Positions 56,290 through 64,000 of a DNA stretch of 64,000 bases are shown piece after piece. The DNA is from Metabacillus bambusae (lineage in GTDB: Bacteria > Bacillota > Bacilli > Bacillales > Bacillaceae). Made by a program: the position numbers and the translations under genes. The stretch lies in the NCBI RefSeq assembly GCF_017497975.1, contig NZ_JAGDEL010000012.1, forward strand, positions 1 through 64,000. The letters run 5' to 3'. Below the pieces are notes generated by a model that ran no database searches, was not told the origin of the DNA, and saw only the letters and a list, made by a program, of their open reading frames with translations. The first letter of the stretch is position 1; every line of letters begins with the position of its first letter.

Positions 56290-56400
56290 CTAGTACTAAA
56301 GTAGAAATGAACTTCATACGTTAATCAACATCGAACGCTCGTGCCCTTCGTGTTTCCTTCATCTCATCGTCGCTAAACGTGCATTTGCGCTTTTCTTATC
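56290..56400. repeat. Degenerate gene-end repeat, family 3 (copy 4)
   Basis: Read on the reverse strand: AAAAGCGCAAATGCACGTTT, AGCGACGATGAGATG, GGGCACGAGCGTTCGATGTT. These match segments of the copies at 29884 and 33112. It covers the last 40 nt of the SpoIIM-like gene, so the repeat supplies the C-terminal residues ANARLATMR. Confidence 0.45.
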
Positions 56401-57345
56401 AAGAAGGAGTTTTCCGATCATAATGTAAAGGAGCAATCCAATAACAGTTAAGAATGCAACGATATATTTTACTTCTAATGAAATTGCTGCAGGAGTGATA
56501 AATCCTTCAATTATACCGGCAATCACAAATAACGGTAGAGTACCAAGTAATAGTTGGACAGAACGCTTTGCTTGTTGCTTTAATTGGTAGCCTCTTGAAT
56601 AAGCTCCTGGAACAAAAAGCTTATAGCCCATCAATAAACCGGCGCCACCTGCAATGAAAATTGCAGTAAGTTCAATCATGCCATGGGGAACGATATACGC
56701 CCAAAAATCATAAGCCTTTCCATGCTGCCAAAACAATGCTGCAAGCGCACCGATGATGATGCCATTATAAATTAATAAATAAACAGTTAATAATCCAAAT
56801 GTAACACCACCAGCAAATGCTAAAATTGCGACTTGGATATTGTTTGTCATAATTGTAGCTGACATTAATGGAGAGTCAACGGCTTCATGACCCTTACCTA
56901 ATTGCTCTGGGTCAACACCTTGAGCAATATCTGCAGGCAGGACAGAGTAAAGATGTAGTGAATCATTCAATATCGCAAAATAGCTACCTAAAGCACCAAC
57001 AATAAACAAAATCATCGCTACAATGACAAACTTCCATTGTTCCAAAAGTAACCTAATGAATGTTGTACTAAAGAAGTGATGAAGTTGTTTAAAGCTTGTG
57101 ATTTGATCCTTATACAAAAGATTATGTGCTTTCGAAACAAGTCCATTTAAGTATGCCGTGACATCCTCTTTTGGAAAATAAGTTTGACTGTAAGAAAGAT
57201 GTTGTGCAGCTTTTTGATAGAGGCGATGAAATCGATTTATATCTTCACTAGTCATAGATCGCCGTTTTTTATGTAAGATAGTTACTAATTGTTCTAGCTG
57301 TGTCCAATCATCGCGATGTTGTTTTACAAATTGCTTTACATTCAT
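56359..57345 (-). CDS. Stage II sporulation protein M-like (DUF95) membrane protein
   Basis: 328-aa membrane protein with a cytoplasmic helical N-terminus (FVKQHRDDWTQLEQLVTIL) and about five helices. PHGMIELTAIFIAGGAGLL is the SpoIIM/DUF95 family motif near residue 220. Function unknown; family members occur beside RDD and MoxR/DUF58 genes, as here. Met 57345 has AAGGTG 6-7 nt upstream. The last residues are encoded by a dispersed repeat. Divergent from the RDD gene. Confidence 0.85.
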   Translation of the reverse strand: MNVKQFVKQHRDDWTQLEQLVTILHKKRRSMTSEDINRFHRLYQKAAQHLSYSQTYFPKEDVTAYLNGLVSKAHNLLYKDQITSFKQLHHFFSTTFIRLLLEQWKFVIVAMILFIVGALGSYFAILNDSLHLYSVLPADIAQGVDPEQLGKGHEAVDSPLMSATIMTNNIQVAILAFAGGVTFGLLTVYLLIYNGIIIGALAALFWQHGKAYDFWAYIVPHGMIELTAIFIAGGAGLLMGYKLFVPGAYSRGYQLKQQAKRSVQLLLGTLPLFVIAGIIEGFITPAAISLEVKYIVAFLTVIGLLLYIMIGKLLLDKKSANARLATMR

Positions 57346-57467
57346 TTTGACACCTTCTTCATCTAACCGTATTTTTAGCATGATATAAGTTCACTTTATA
57401 TTATAGTAATTTTCTAGAAAAATAGAAACAACTACAGGAAAAATTAACCATGAAATGAGTGACCAAG

Positions 57468-58271
57468 ATGGACCAAGAACAAGTGGATATTAAAACTCCT
57501 GAATTTGTATCGCTTCAATTTCAGTCAGCAGGTCTAGGAAGTAGAACGGCGGCATTTATCATTGACCAATTAATCTTAATGACAATTAATATTTTAATTA
57601 TATTGGGACTATTTCTCTTTTTATATGATCTAGATCGTTTATTCTTTATGACTGAATTTATGTCATTCCCGATTGCTATCACAATTATTATCCTTTTTAT
57701 TTTAAATTGGGGCTACTTTTTTGTCCTCGAATACTTCTCAGGAGGGAAAACGCTTGGTAAAAGGATAATTGGCATAAGAGTAATCCAAGAAAATGGCCAC
57801 AGCATAACAATTTTATCTAGTTTTATCCGTAATTTATTAAGGATTATCGATTCTTTACCCGCAAATTACCTGATTGGTATATTGATGATTTTTTTCCATG
57901 CTAAAAATAAAAGAGTTGGTGACCTTGTTGCAGGCACAATTGTTGTCCATGAAAGAAAAGCGAAGAAAAAACGGAAGGTTTCTGCATTAGAAAGGGAAAT
58001 CGAAATAAGGGGACTTACTAAAAAAGACCTTGTGGTTGAAGAATGGGCGTTTCGAGCGTTAGGTCCAAAAGAATGGAACTTAGTTAAAACGTATTGTAAT
58101 CGAATTTTACAACTCCCGTTAGCGGGGAGAGAGCAACTAACTAACGAAATGGCAGACATTCTGTTCCCGAAAATTGGAATTGAAAAAGATGGAAAGACAA
58201 ATGAAGAAGTAGAAAACACATTATTTATTCTCTATTTGCTTTTGCAAGAAGAATGGGAGTTTGAACTATAA
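57468..58271 (+). CDS. RDD-family membrane protein
   Basis: 267-aa protein. The RDD domain begins FQSAGLGSRTAAFIIDQ and ends RNLLRIIDSLPANYLIG with the R-D-D type residues; three helices lie between. The C-terminal 100 aa are soluble and charged. I choose ATG 57468 because homology begins there; GTG 57459 is possible. Neither has a strong site. It diverges from the SpoIIM-like gene, a common pairing. Confidence 0.85.
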   Translation: MDQEQVDIKTPEFVSLQFQSAGLGSRTAAFIIDQLILMTINILIILGLFLFLYDLDRLFFMTEFMSFPIAITIIILFILNWGYFFVLEYFSGGKTLGKRIIGIRVIQENGHSITILSSFIRNLLRIIDSLPANYLIGILMIFFHAKNKRVGDLVAGTIVVHERKAKKKRKVSALEREIEIRGLTKKDLVVEEWAFRALGPKEWNLVKTYCNRILQLPLAGREQLTNEMADILFPKIGIEKDGKTNEEVENTLFILYLLLQEEWEFEL

Positions 58272-58419
58272 ACGAAACTATTTATAAGGCTAAAGGGACT
58301 ATTATCGAATTTTTCTGTATTTACTAATTTTATTTTGATTTTTATGAGTGAAAAAGTTAACATTTGTACCCTCATATCCGATGTAATAGGTAAAGACATA
58401 AAACTGTGGGGGTTACAAA

Positions 58420-59721
58420 ATGAAAAAAGAGATGAAGTTTTATGAAAAGATTTCAGTGAAGTTTCAAATTTGTCTTGCTATTTTAGTAGTAGTACTTACG
58501 AGTACGATTGGACTTCTTAGCTATATTATTGTGAAAAATACTATTGGGCAAATTCAAGAATTGCAAGATTTATTGTGGAGTTTGTTAGGTATACCAGCTG
58601 TTATTACGATCGTTTGCTTGTCAGTGTTTTACTTTTTCGTCCATAGAAAGTTAAAAGTATTAAATCAGATCCTAATTGCTTCATCTGAAATTTCAGCAGG
58701 TCGTTTTTTTGTAAACCCTTTAAAAGAAGGAAAAGATGAATTCGGTTTACTTGCAATATCATTAAATAAGATAAATGATGACTTTAGAGCTTTAGTTCAC
58801 GATTTAAAAGACACAAGTCATTCCATTTCCACTTCATCTTATGAGCTCTCAGCTTTAACTGAGCAAACAACAACTACTAGTGAAGAAATAGGAAATGCCC
58901 TAAATGAGATTTCAAAAGGATCAGTATCACAGGCTTCCGATATTGAATCCACAAGCCAAAAAGCAAGTGATTTACAAGCAAATATCACCAACATGACAGA
59001 AGGAAGCAATGCTATTATCCAATTAACAGAGGGTTGTGTAAATGCTGTTCAAGCAGGTAAGGATAGTATGAATGGCTTGCAAGTATCCAACAAAGAGAAC
59101 GCAAACATTTTAGATCAAATTAGTTTAGGGATAACTACCCTTTATCAAAGTGTACATCAAATTTCCGGAATTGTGACAACGATTGATAATATTTCAAAAC
59201 AGACAAATCTATTGGCTTTAAATGCTAGTATTGAAGCTGCAAGAGCTGGAGAACATGGAAAAGGATTTGCGGTAGTAGCAGAAGAGGTTCGAAAGCTTGC
59301 AGAAGAAACAAATAAGGCTACATCTCAAATCCAAACAATGATTCAAAATATTGAAAAGGAAACAGAATCAACCGTCCTTGTGATGTCTCAAACAACAGAG
59401 ATTTCAAGTGGCTTAAATCAAAGTGTATTAGCAACAGAAAATGAATTTAATGAAATTTCTTCATCTATCTCAAAAATTATTGAAGGAATATCAAAACTAA
59501 ATAAAGAAATTGAAACTGTTTCAGATCATAGTTATATCATTTTAGATTCGATCCAAAATATATCTGCAGTTGCAGAAGAAACTGCAGCATCAACTGAAGA
59601 GATAACAGCATCTGTTGATGAACAAGTGAATGCGGTAGTGACCATTAATCATTCATCAGAAAAATTAATTGCATTAAGTGAAAACTTAAATAATTCACTT
59701 AAAAAATATATGGTAGAATAA
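58420..59721 (+). CDS. Methyl-accepting chemotaxis protein without an external sensor domain
   Basis: 433-aa chemoreceptor. Two helices (residues 13-39 and 46-71) are separated by only about 7-10 residues, so there is no extracytoplasmic ligand domain. A HAMP-like linker follows ([20 protein letters not shown]), then the signalling domain with the hairpin tip [20 protein letters not shown] and [16 protein letters not shown]. Signals may be sensed in the membrane or cytoplasm. GGGGG precedes ATG 58420. A strong terminator follows. Confidence 0.92.
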   Translation: MKKEMKFYEKISVKFQICLAILVVVLTSTIGLLSYIIVKNTIGQIQELQDLLWSLLGIPAVITIVCLSVFYFFVHRKLKVLNQILIASSEISAGRFFVNPLKEGKDEFGLLAISLNKINDDFRALVHDLKDTSHSISTSSYELSALTEQTTTTSEEIGNALNEISKGSVSQASDIESTSQKASDLQANITNMTEGSNAIIQLTEGCVNAVQAGKDSMNGLQVSNKENANILDQISLGITTLYQSVHQISGIVTTIDNISKQTNLLALNASIEAARAGEHGKGFAVVAEEVRKLAEETNKATSQIQTMIQNIEKETESTVLVMSQTTEISSGLNQSVLATENEFNEISSSISKIIEGISKLNKEIETVSDHSYIILDSIQNISAVAEETAASTEEITASVDEQVNAVVTINHSSEKLIALSENLNNSLKKYMVE

Positions 59722-59732
59722 AAATCCTAATT

Positions 59733-59772
59733 AAGCAGTGGGTTTCTTAACTGAAATCACATTGCTTTTTTT
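59733..59772 (+). terminator. Terminator of the chemoreceptor gene
   Basis: AAGCAGTGGGTTTC / GAAATCACATTGCTT with T7, nearly the same sequence as the ytiB terminator at 31948. Confidence 0.85.
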
Positions 59773-59817
59773 ATTGTCTAGGAAATTATAAAATGCTAGT
59801 ACTGTGGCTAAGCGCTA

Positions 59818-59942
59818 GGCATCCAGCTCCAGCGCCTAGCCCCTCTTGGGTCTAAGCCACTCATGAATAGAAGGTAAAAAACACCTTCAATTCATGAGCT
59901 TCTTATTTGCCCGAGGCAGTTCAAGGCGCCCTGAGCTTTTGT
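59818..59942. repeat. Hairpin repeat, family 2 (copy 2, reverse orientation)
   Basis: Reverse complement of the 40043 element: ends TTCAAGGCGCC and CCAGCTCCAGCGCCTAG, with the central hairpin CTCATGAATaGAAGG / CCTTCaATTCATGAG. Stem differences from copy 1 are compensated on the other arm. No ORF; the rest of 59722-60080 is terminators and AT-rich spacer. Confidence 0.7.
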
Positions 59943-60028
59943 TCTATAATCATGCTTGAATTATTGATAGTTCCGTTAGTATTCGAATCAACAAAATTAG
60001 TTCGATGTTTATTTTTTGTCAAAGAAAA

Positions 60029-60068
60029 ATAAAAAAGGTTTAGCTACAACTATAGCAGTTAAACCTAA
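60029..60068 (-). terminator. Terminator of the glycosyltransferase gene
   Basis: AGGTTTA / TAAACCT stem on the reverse strand followed by T6, 13 nt after the stop. Confidence 0.7.
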
Positions 60069-60080
60069 TGGCTACTTACT

Positions 60081-61223
60081 TTATGCATATCGAATATGAT
60101 TATTCTCAAGGAGTGATTCTTCATATTCCTTTAATAAACCATCAAATATTTGATCCCAAGTTTGTGATAATGCATATTTACGAGCAGTTTCCCCCATTTT
60201 TTGACGTAACGCATGATTTTCTAATAAATGAATAATTGCTTGGTTAAATTGCTCTACATTTTTTGGCTCACATAGATAGCCTGTTACTTCTTGGTTAATA
60301 ATATTTTTAACTCCACCTGAATTTGCTCCAATGACAGGTGTACCAGTGGCTAAAGCCTCTAAAACAACATTTCCAAATGTTTCTGTAGGAGATGGGAAAA
60401 TAAATAGGTCAGAGTTAGCATAAATTTCTGCAAGACTTTCGCCATTTAAGAAACCAGCAAAAGTCATATTTTTAGGAGCTTCCTTTACCATTTCTTCTTT
60501 AGAAGGCCCATCACCAACGATTATCCAATGAATTTGATTTCTTATTTTTTCTGGTAGCTGTAAAGAAATTTTCATAAGGGTTTCAATATCCTTTTCAGGA
60601 GCAAGACGCCCTACGTAAGAGAGAATGTATTTTTCTTTAATTCCATACTGCTCGCGTATTCGTTTATTTGAATAGTTCGGATGAAATAGGCTACAATCAA
60701 CGCCCCTTCCCCAAATACGTATATTTGAAAATCCCTTTCGTTTTAATTGCTCCATCGTTTCATTAGAAGGAACAAATATTTTACGAAGTGGTTTGTGGAA
60801 CCAATGCATATACTTCCATAAAAACTTAGAGAGAAATTGAAGATCATAATATTCTAAGTACTGATCAAAATCAGTGTGATAAGATCCTACAATTGGTATG
60901 TTCAATTTCTTGGCATAATGTAAGCCGCATAGTCCTATATTAAAAGGTGTTGCTACATGAATAAGGTCTGGCTTAAATCTTTGCAGCTCAGCCTTTACTT
61001 GAAGCATGTTTGGTAAAGCTAATCTGCATTCAGGGTATAAAAAAAATGGCAGACTTGCGAAACGATGTATATGACTGGAAAATCGATTTTCATTTGTACT
61101 AATAGGTGCAAATACTCTATATTCATACCCGTTTGCCTCAAGATGATCTGTGAATCGTTTTAATGTACGGGCAACCCCATTAACATCTGGTGCAAAAGTG
61201 TCTGTGAAAATAGCTATTCTCAT
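60081..61223 (-). CDS. GT4-family glycosyltransferase
   Basis: 380-aa GT-B glycosyltransferase. N-domain: FTDTFAPDVNGVARTL and HVATPFNIGLCGLHYAKKL. C-domain: YVGRLAPEKDIETLM and the E-x7-E motif SPTETFGNVVLEALATG. It resembles mannosyl/glucosyl transferases acting on lipids such as phosphatidylinositol or diacylglycerol; the real acceptor is unknown. The next gene upstream encodes a PAP2 lipid phosphatase (41 nt away), so a membrane glycolipid role is a reasonable inference. Confidence 0.88.
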   Translation of the reverse strand: MRIAIFTDTFAPDVNGVARTLKRFTDHLEANGYEYRVFAPISTNENRFSSHIHRFASLPFFLYPECRLALPNMLQVKAELQRFKPDLIHVATPFNIGLCGLHYAKKLNIPIVGSYHTDFDQYLEYYDLQFLSKFLWKYMHWFHKPLRKIFVPSNETMEQLKRKGFSNIRIWGRGVDCSLFHPNYSNKRIREQYGIKEKYILSYVGRLAPEKDIETLMKISLQLPEKIRNQIHWIIVGDGPSKEEMVKEAPKNMTFAGFLNGESLAEIYANSDLFIFPSPTETFGNVVLEALATGTPVIGANSGGVKNIINQEVTGYLCEPKNVEQFNQAIIHLLENHALRQKMGETARKYALSQTWDQIFDGLLKEYEESLLENNHIRYA

Positions 61224-61264
61224 CGAATCCCCCCAGTTGCAAATAAATGAAAGGTGCTAAATTT

Positions 61265-61825
61265 TTAAAATATACTTATCTTAGAGTAAAAATCTTCACT
61301 CAATAAGATATAGCTTAAAAATCCTGAAGAACTTCCAAGTAGGCATCCAGCTAAAACATCTGATGGGTAATGCAATCCTAAATACATTCTTGAAAATCCT
61401 ACACTTATTGCTAGTGGTATTAGGATGAGTGCTAGCTGTGGCATAAATAAAATAAAAGGAATGATGACTGAAAAAATGGCTGTAGTATGACCTGATGGGA
61501 AAGAATGATCCTCTAAAGGATTAGCAGCTACCTTTGTTTCCAAAAGGGCAAGATACGGCCGCTTACGTGGATACAGCCTTTTTACAAGAGCAACTGGAAG
61601 ATGACTAATGAGCAGTGAAAACGCACTTGCTATGCTAGTTGCTTGAATAAGACCTCTTGTGAAAATGACAAGAAAAAGACTTACAACAATTGTTGCAATT
61701 GCCCCTCCAAGATGTGTAATAGTACGGAAATAAAAATTAAGGATCTTTTGATCGAAGTGACGATTCACACTTCGAAACAACTTGCATTCAAAATCATACA
61801 TGTTAGTTATAAGCTTTGTTTTCAT
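61265..61825 (-). CDS. PAP2-family lipid phosphatase
   Basis: 186-aa membrane protein with about five helices. All three PAP2 motifs are present: KRLYPRKRPY (K-x6-RP), PSGHTTAIF and SRMYLGLHYPSD. It probably dephosphorylates undecaprenyl diphosphate or another lipid phosphate. Same strand as the glycosyltransferase and probably in one operon. GGAGCG lies 9-10 nt before the ATG at 61825. Confidence 0.88.
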   Translation of the reverse strand: MKTKLITNMYDFECKLFRSVNRHFDQKILNFYFRTITHLGGAIATIVVSLFLVIFTRGLIQATSIASAFSLLISHLPVALVKRLYPRKRPYLALLETKVAANPLEDHSFPSGHTTAIFSVIIPFILFMPQLALILIPLAISVGFSRMYLGLHYPSDVLAGCLLGSSSGFLSYILLSEDFYSKISIF

Positions 61826-62018
61826 TTTTTAGAACGCTCCTTTATTTACTCCTTTTATATTATTTTAAGTGAGAAATATTTAGTTAATAATAAGAAATTG
61901 TAAAAATTTCCTTCACAAAGTTTTCAATTTTTTAATGAATTCTAAACAAATTAAATAGAATAGTGTCATAGCGGTCTTTAACTAGGAAATATCGCTCGGA
62001 CGGTTGGGGAAAGAGAGA

Positions 62019-62117
62019 ATGTATGATATGATGCGAGACATATTTTACGGGAAGTTATTTTTACCTGTCTTCTTTGCTTCTCCCCGAATTTTAGGATGGG
62101 GTATTACTGCATGTTAA
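62019..62117 (+). CDS. Candidate 32-aa hydrophobic peptide
   Basis: Peptide of 32 aa beginning MYDMMRDIFYGKLFLPVFFA and ending in a Cys. A purine-rich site (GGGGAAAGAGAGA) stands directly before the ATG, though its spacing is not ideal. It is the only short frame in a transcript-like unit that ends in a terminator. No homologue comes to mind, and it may be fortuitous. Confidence 0.3.
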   Translation: MYDMMRDIFYGKLFLPVFFASPRILGWGITAC

Positions 62118-62235
62118 GAATTAGATAATTGTAAGACCGATAAGGTGAGTTTATTCGAGGAAATAGCTGTTCTAAATAAGTCCATATTTTTAATCAAATG
62201 AAGTGTAGGGCGATACCATATAAAATAAGTTCGTT

Positions 62236-62275
62236 TTGGAATCGACAGCATGCCGATTCCAAATCCTTTTTTTAT
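62236..62275 (+). terminator. Terminator of the candidate small transcript
   Basis: TTTGGAATCG / CGATTCCAAA stem around CAGCATG with T7 on the forward strand. The nearest forward gene ends far upstream, so this terminator implies a forward transcript between 61826 and 62236. Confidence 0.8.
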
Positions 62276-62332
62276 AAATTATGATTCAATTGGCTTAATG
62301 TTCCATTTATGATCCCAGTTTTTTATCTTAGC

Positions 62333-62851
62333 CTAGGTTGTTTGTTGTAATGATTTATAATACTGCCCTTTTTCAACATATTCACGACGAATACGTTCCA
62401 TGTCTTTTATATCGTCTGAATTTAAAGCTCTAACTACCTTTGCAGGTCTACCTAGGGCGAGTGAGTTGGGCGGGATTTTTTTTCCGGGTGGAACAAGACT
62501 ACCTGCACCAATAAATGCTCCCTCACCAATTTCTGCTCGATCTAGAATAATTGATCCCATACCGATTAATGCCTTTTTACGAATAATTGAACTGTGTAGG
62601 ACCACACTATGTCCAACAGTTACTTCATCCTCTAGTATTAGGGGGTTATTTGGACTTTGATGTAGGCAACAAAGATCTTGAATATTAACTTTGTTCCCGA
62701 TAATTGTTGGCGCAACATCTCCGCGAATAACAGTTTGAAACCATATACTCGTCTCATCGCCAACTATCACATCTCCAGTAATGGTTACATAATCAGCAAT
62801 AAAAGCTGATTCAGCTATTTTTGGTATTTTGTCTTTGTAAGGATAAATCAT
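62333..62851 (-). CDS. ytoA: Gamma-carbonic anhydrase-like hexapeptide protein YtoA
   Basis: 172-aa left-handed beta-helix protein: VTITGDVIVGDETSIW, TVIRGDVAP and the histidines of HQSPN, TVGHSVVLH expected to bind metal in gamma-carbonic anhydrases. Carbonic anhydrase activity is unproven for YtoA. I prefer Met 62851 (AAAGGG 9 nt upstream) to Met 62860, which abuts the site. Divergent from ytpA as in B. subtilis. Confidence 0.88.
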   Translation of the reverse strand: MIYPYKDKIPKIAESAFIADYVTITGDVIVGDETSIWFQTVIRGDVAPTIIGNKVNIQDLCCLHQSPNNPLILEDEVTVGHSVVLHSSIIRKKALIGMGSIILDRAEIGEGAFIGAGSLVPPGKKIPPNSLALGRPAKVVRALNSDDIKDMERIRREYVEKGQYYKSLQQTT

Positions 62852-62953
62852 TTTTTTCATCCCTTTCTTCTGGAAAGAATATGCATTTTAGCATTATTAT
62901 TATTATATCAAAGATTTATTAGACGTTATGATTTGAAGGGAGAGGCAGCAATC

Positions 62954-63748
62954 ATGTGGAAATGGGAATCTGAGGTTGACCAGCCAAAGGGAGTAATTGT
63001 GATTGTTCATGGAGCTGCTGAACATCATGGTAGGTATAAATGGCTGGTAGAAATGTGGAAATTAGCTGGATACCATGTTGTCATGGGTGATTTACCGGGA
63101 CAAGGAACAACAACAAGAAGAAGAGGACATATCCAGTCATTTGATGAATATATTATTGAGGTTAATTCCTGGATCAAAGAAGCTAAAAAATTTGGATTGC
63201 CTTTATTTTTACTAGGTCATAGCATGGGAGGGCTAATTGTTATTCGTGCGCTTCAGGAGAAACATCAGGAAGTAAAAGCTGTGATCCTGTCGTCTCCTTG
63301 CTTAGGTATTGTTTACAAACCAAATAAAGCGTTAGAACTTGCCTCAAGGGGTCTAAATATCATTGCTCCTTCATTTAAAGTTGAATCAAACTTAAGTGTT
63401 GCATTGGCCACGAGAAATAAAGCAGTTCAAGATACTGATGAAAATGATTCATTATATGTGACAAAGGTTTCGATTAGATGGTATCGTGAATTAATAAAGG
63501 CAATGGAAGAGGCACAAAAACAAGTGAAAAAATTTCAGGACATCCCTTTGTTGCTAATGCAAGGAGGAGAAGATAAAATCGTTGATAAGTCACTTGTTAA
63601 AGAATGGTTTAACAAAGTAGACCTAATGGAAAAATCATATAAAGAATGGAAAGGCTTTTACCACGAGATTTTTAGTGAGCCTGAACGTGATGAAGTATTT
63701 GAAACAGCGCAGCGCTTTTTTGATGCACATTGCTCTGGACCAAAGTGA
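62954..63748 (+). CDS. ytpA: Lysophospholipase-type alpha/beta hydrolase YtpA
   Basis: 264-aa Hydrolase_4 (monoacylglycerol lipase-like) enzyme. VIVHGAAEHHGRY is the family's start, LLGHSMGGLIVIRAL holds the Ser nucleophile, GGEDKIVDKSL the Asp and KGFYHEIFSEPER the His. B. subtilis YtpA acts as a lysophospholipase in bacilysocin formation. Met 62954 has AGGGAGAGG 8 nt upstream. ytpB follows. Confidence 0.9.
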   Translation: MWKWESEVDQPKGVIVIVHGAAEHHGRYKWLVEMWKLAGYHVVMGDLPGQGTTTRRRGHIQSFDEYIIEVNSWIKEAKKFGLPLFLLGHSMGGLIVIRALQEKHQEVKAVILSSPCLGIVYKPNKALELASRGLNIIAPSFKVESNLSVALATRNKAVQDTDENDSLYVTKVSIRWYRELIKAMEEAQKQVKKFQDIPLLLMQGGEDKIVDKSLVKEWFNKVDLMEKSYKEWKGFYHEIFSEPERDEVFETAQRFFDAHCSGPK

Positions 63749-63827
63749 TATAGTTATATTAGAAGGAGGCGTAATTGAAGAGCCTCCCACTATACATATA
63801 AAATTTATGCAAGAGGTGACAACTCCT

Positions 63828-64000
63828 TTGACAGTTCCACAGCATCCAATAAGGTTAATGACAAAAGTATATAGAGAAGTTTTTCCAATCGTTCATTTTT
63901 ATATAAAGTACTGGAGAGAGCAAGCAGAAAAAATTCCTAATAAAGAGCTGAGAAACCAAGCAGTTAGCAGCATTGATAAAAAGGAGTTTCATTGTGAAGG
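63828..64000 (+). CDS. ytpB: Tetraprenyl-beta-curcumene synthase YtpB (5' part, cut by the window end)
   Basis: 57 complete codons are visible: MTKVYREVFPIVHFYIKYW, then KIPNKELRNQAVSSIDKKEF and HCEG, the DUF2600/YtpB start. The enzyme makes C35 tetraprenyl-beta-curcumene, a precursor of sesquarterpenes. The start is TTG 63828, 8 nt after AGAGGTGA. A GGAGGC / GCCTCC hairpin at 63764-63786 lies in the ytpA-ytpB gap. The gene continues beyond 64000. Confidence 0.87.
   Translation, partial: MTVPQHPIRLMTKVYREVFPIVHFYIKYWREQAEKIPNKELRNQAVSSIDKKEFHCE

Larger units (their letters stand above)
61952..62275 (+). ncRNA. Candidate small transcript (structured RNA or peptide mRNA)
   Basis: Forward-strand unit without a long ORF: possible -10 TAGAAT near 61952, closing arms CGGTCTT (about 61974) and AAGACCG (about 62130), and a strong terminator at 62236-62275. 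The arms GGGGAAAGAGAGAA and TTCTTTGCTTCTCCCC can also pair. A 32-codon ORF lies inside. No known RNA family was recognised. Confidence 0.4.

Overview
This is a low-GC Gram-positive chromosome segment from a member of the Bacillaceae (Bacillus sensu lato). Gene content and order resemble the B. subtilis glg / men / mnt / yth / luxS / dps / ytl / pckA / metK / ytoA-ytpAB region, as recalled without a search. The genes use strong Shine-Dalgarno sites, many rho-independent terminators, and several TTG and GTG starts.

Layout. 1-0.7 kb: seven tRNA genes (Phe, His, Gly, Ile, Asn, Ser, Glu) ending in a terminator. 0.8-1.2 kb: a decayed ISL3-type transposase. 1.9-10 kb: glycogen operon glgBCDAP. 10.1-14.2 kb: reverse-strand AIM24-like protein, BASS-family transporter, YteA-like protein and MenA. 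14.5-22.2 kb: menaquinone genes menFDHB and menEC. 22.4-26.7 kb: manganese ABC transporter mntABCD behind two MntR-like sites. 26.7-34.1 kb: a metal and redox neighbourhood. It holds a small gene with a Fur-like box, a DUF1540 protein, a bd-type oxidase (YthAB type), a zinc-binding lipoprotein, a beta-carbonic anhydrase behind a near-consensus Zur box, YidD, LuxS and FolE2. 34.5-36.7 kb: an accessory stretch with two sulfotransferases and an unknown protein. 37-41.5 kb: YcgR/YcgQ-like pair, YtzI, Dps behind a SigB-type promoter, two unknown proteins and YtkD. 41.8-49.8 kb: ytlDCA ABC transporter, ytmA, ytmB, pckA, and metK behind a SAM-I riboswitch with an exceptionally long P3 arm. 50-58.3 kb: YtkA-like lipoprotein and a membrane/MoxR/DUF58/DUF4129/DUF4350/SpoIIM/RDD cluster. 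58.4-64 kb: a chemoreceptor, a glycosyltransferase, a PAP2 phosphatase, a candidate small-RNA or small-peptide locus, YtoA, YtpA and the start of YtpB.

The most distinctive non-coding content is three dispersed repeat families. One consists of short non-autonomous elements (137-221 bp) with GGYTCT...AGARCC-like inverted ends and 8-bp target duplications (five copies). One copy inserted inside the mntA stop codon and supplied its last base. The 8-bp duplications and GG ends fit ISL3-type mobilisation, and a dead ISL3-type transposase lies in the same window. A second family is a hairpin element whose two copies differ by compensatory base changes. The third is a degenerate family of gene-end repeats.

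Everything here was read by eye. Family names rest on remembered motifs and synteny, not on database searches.
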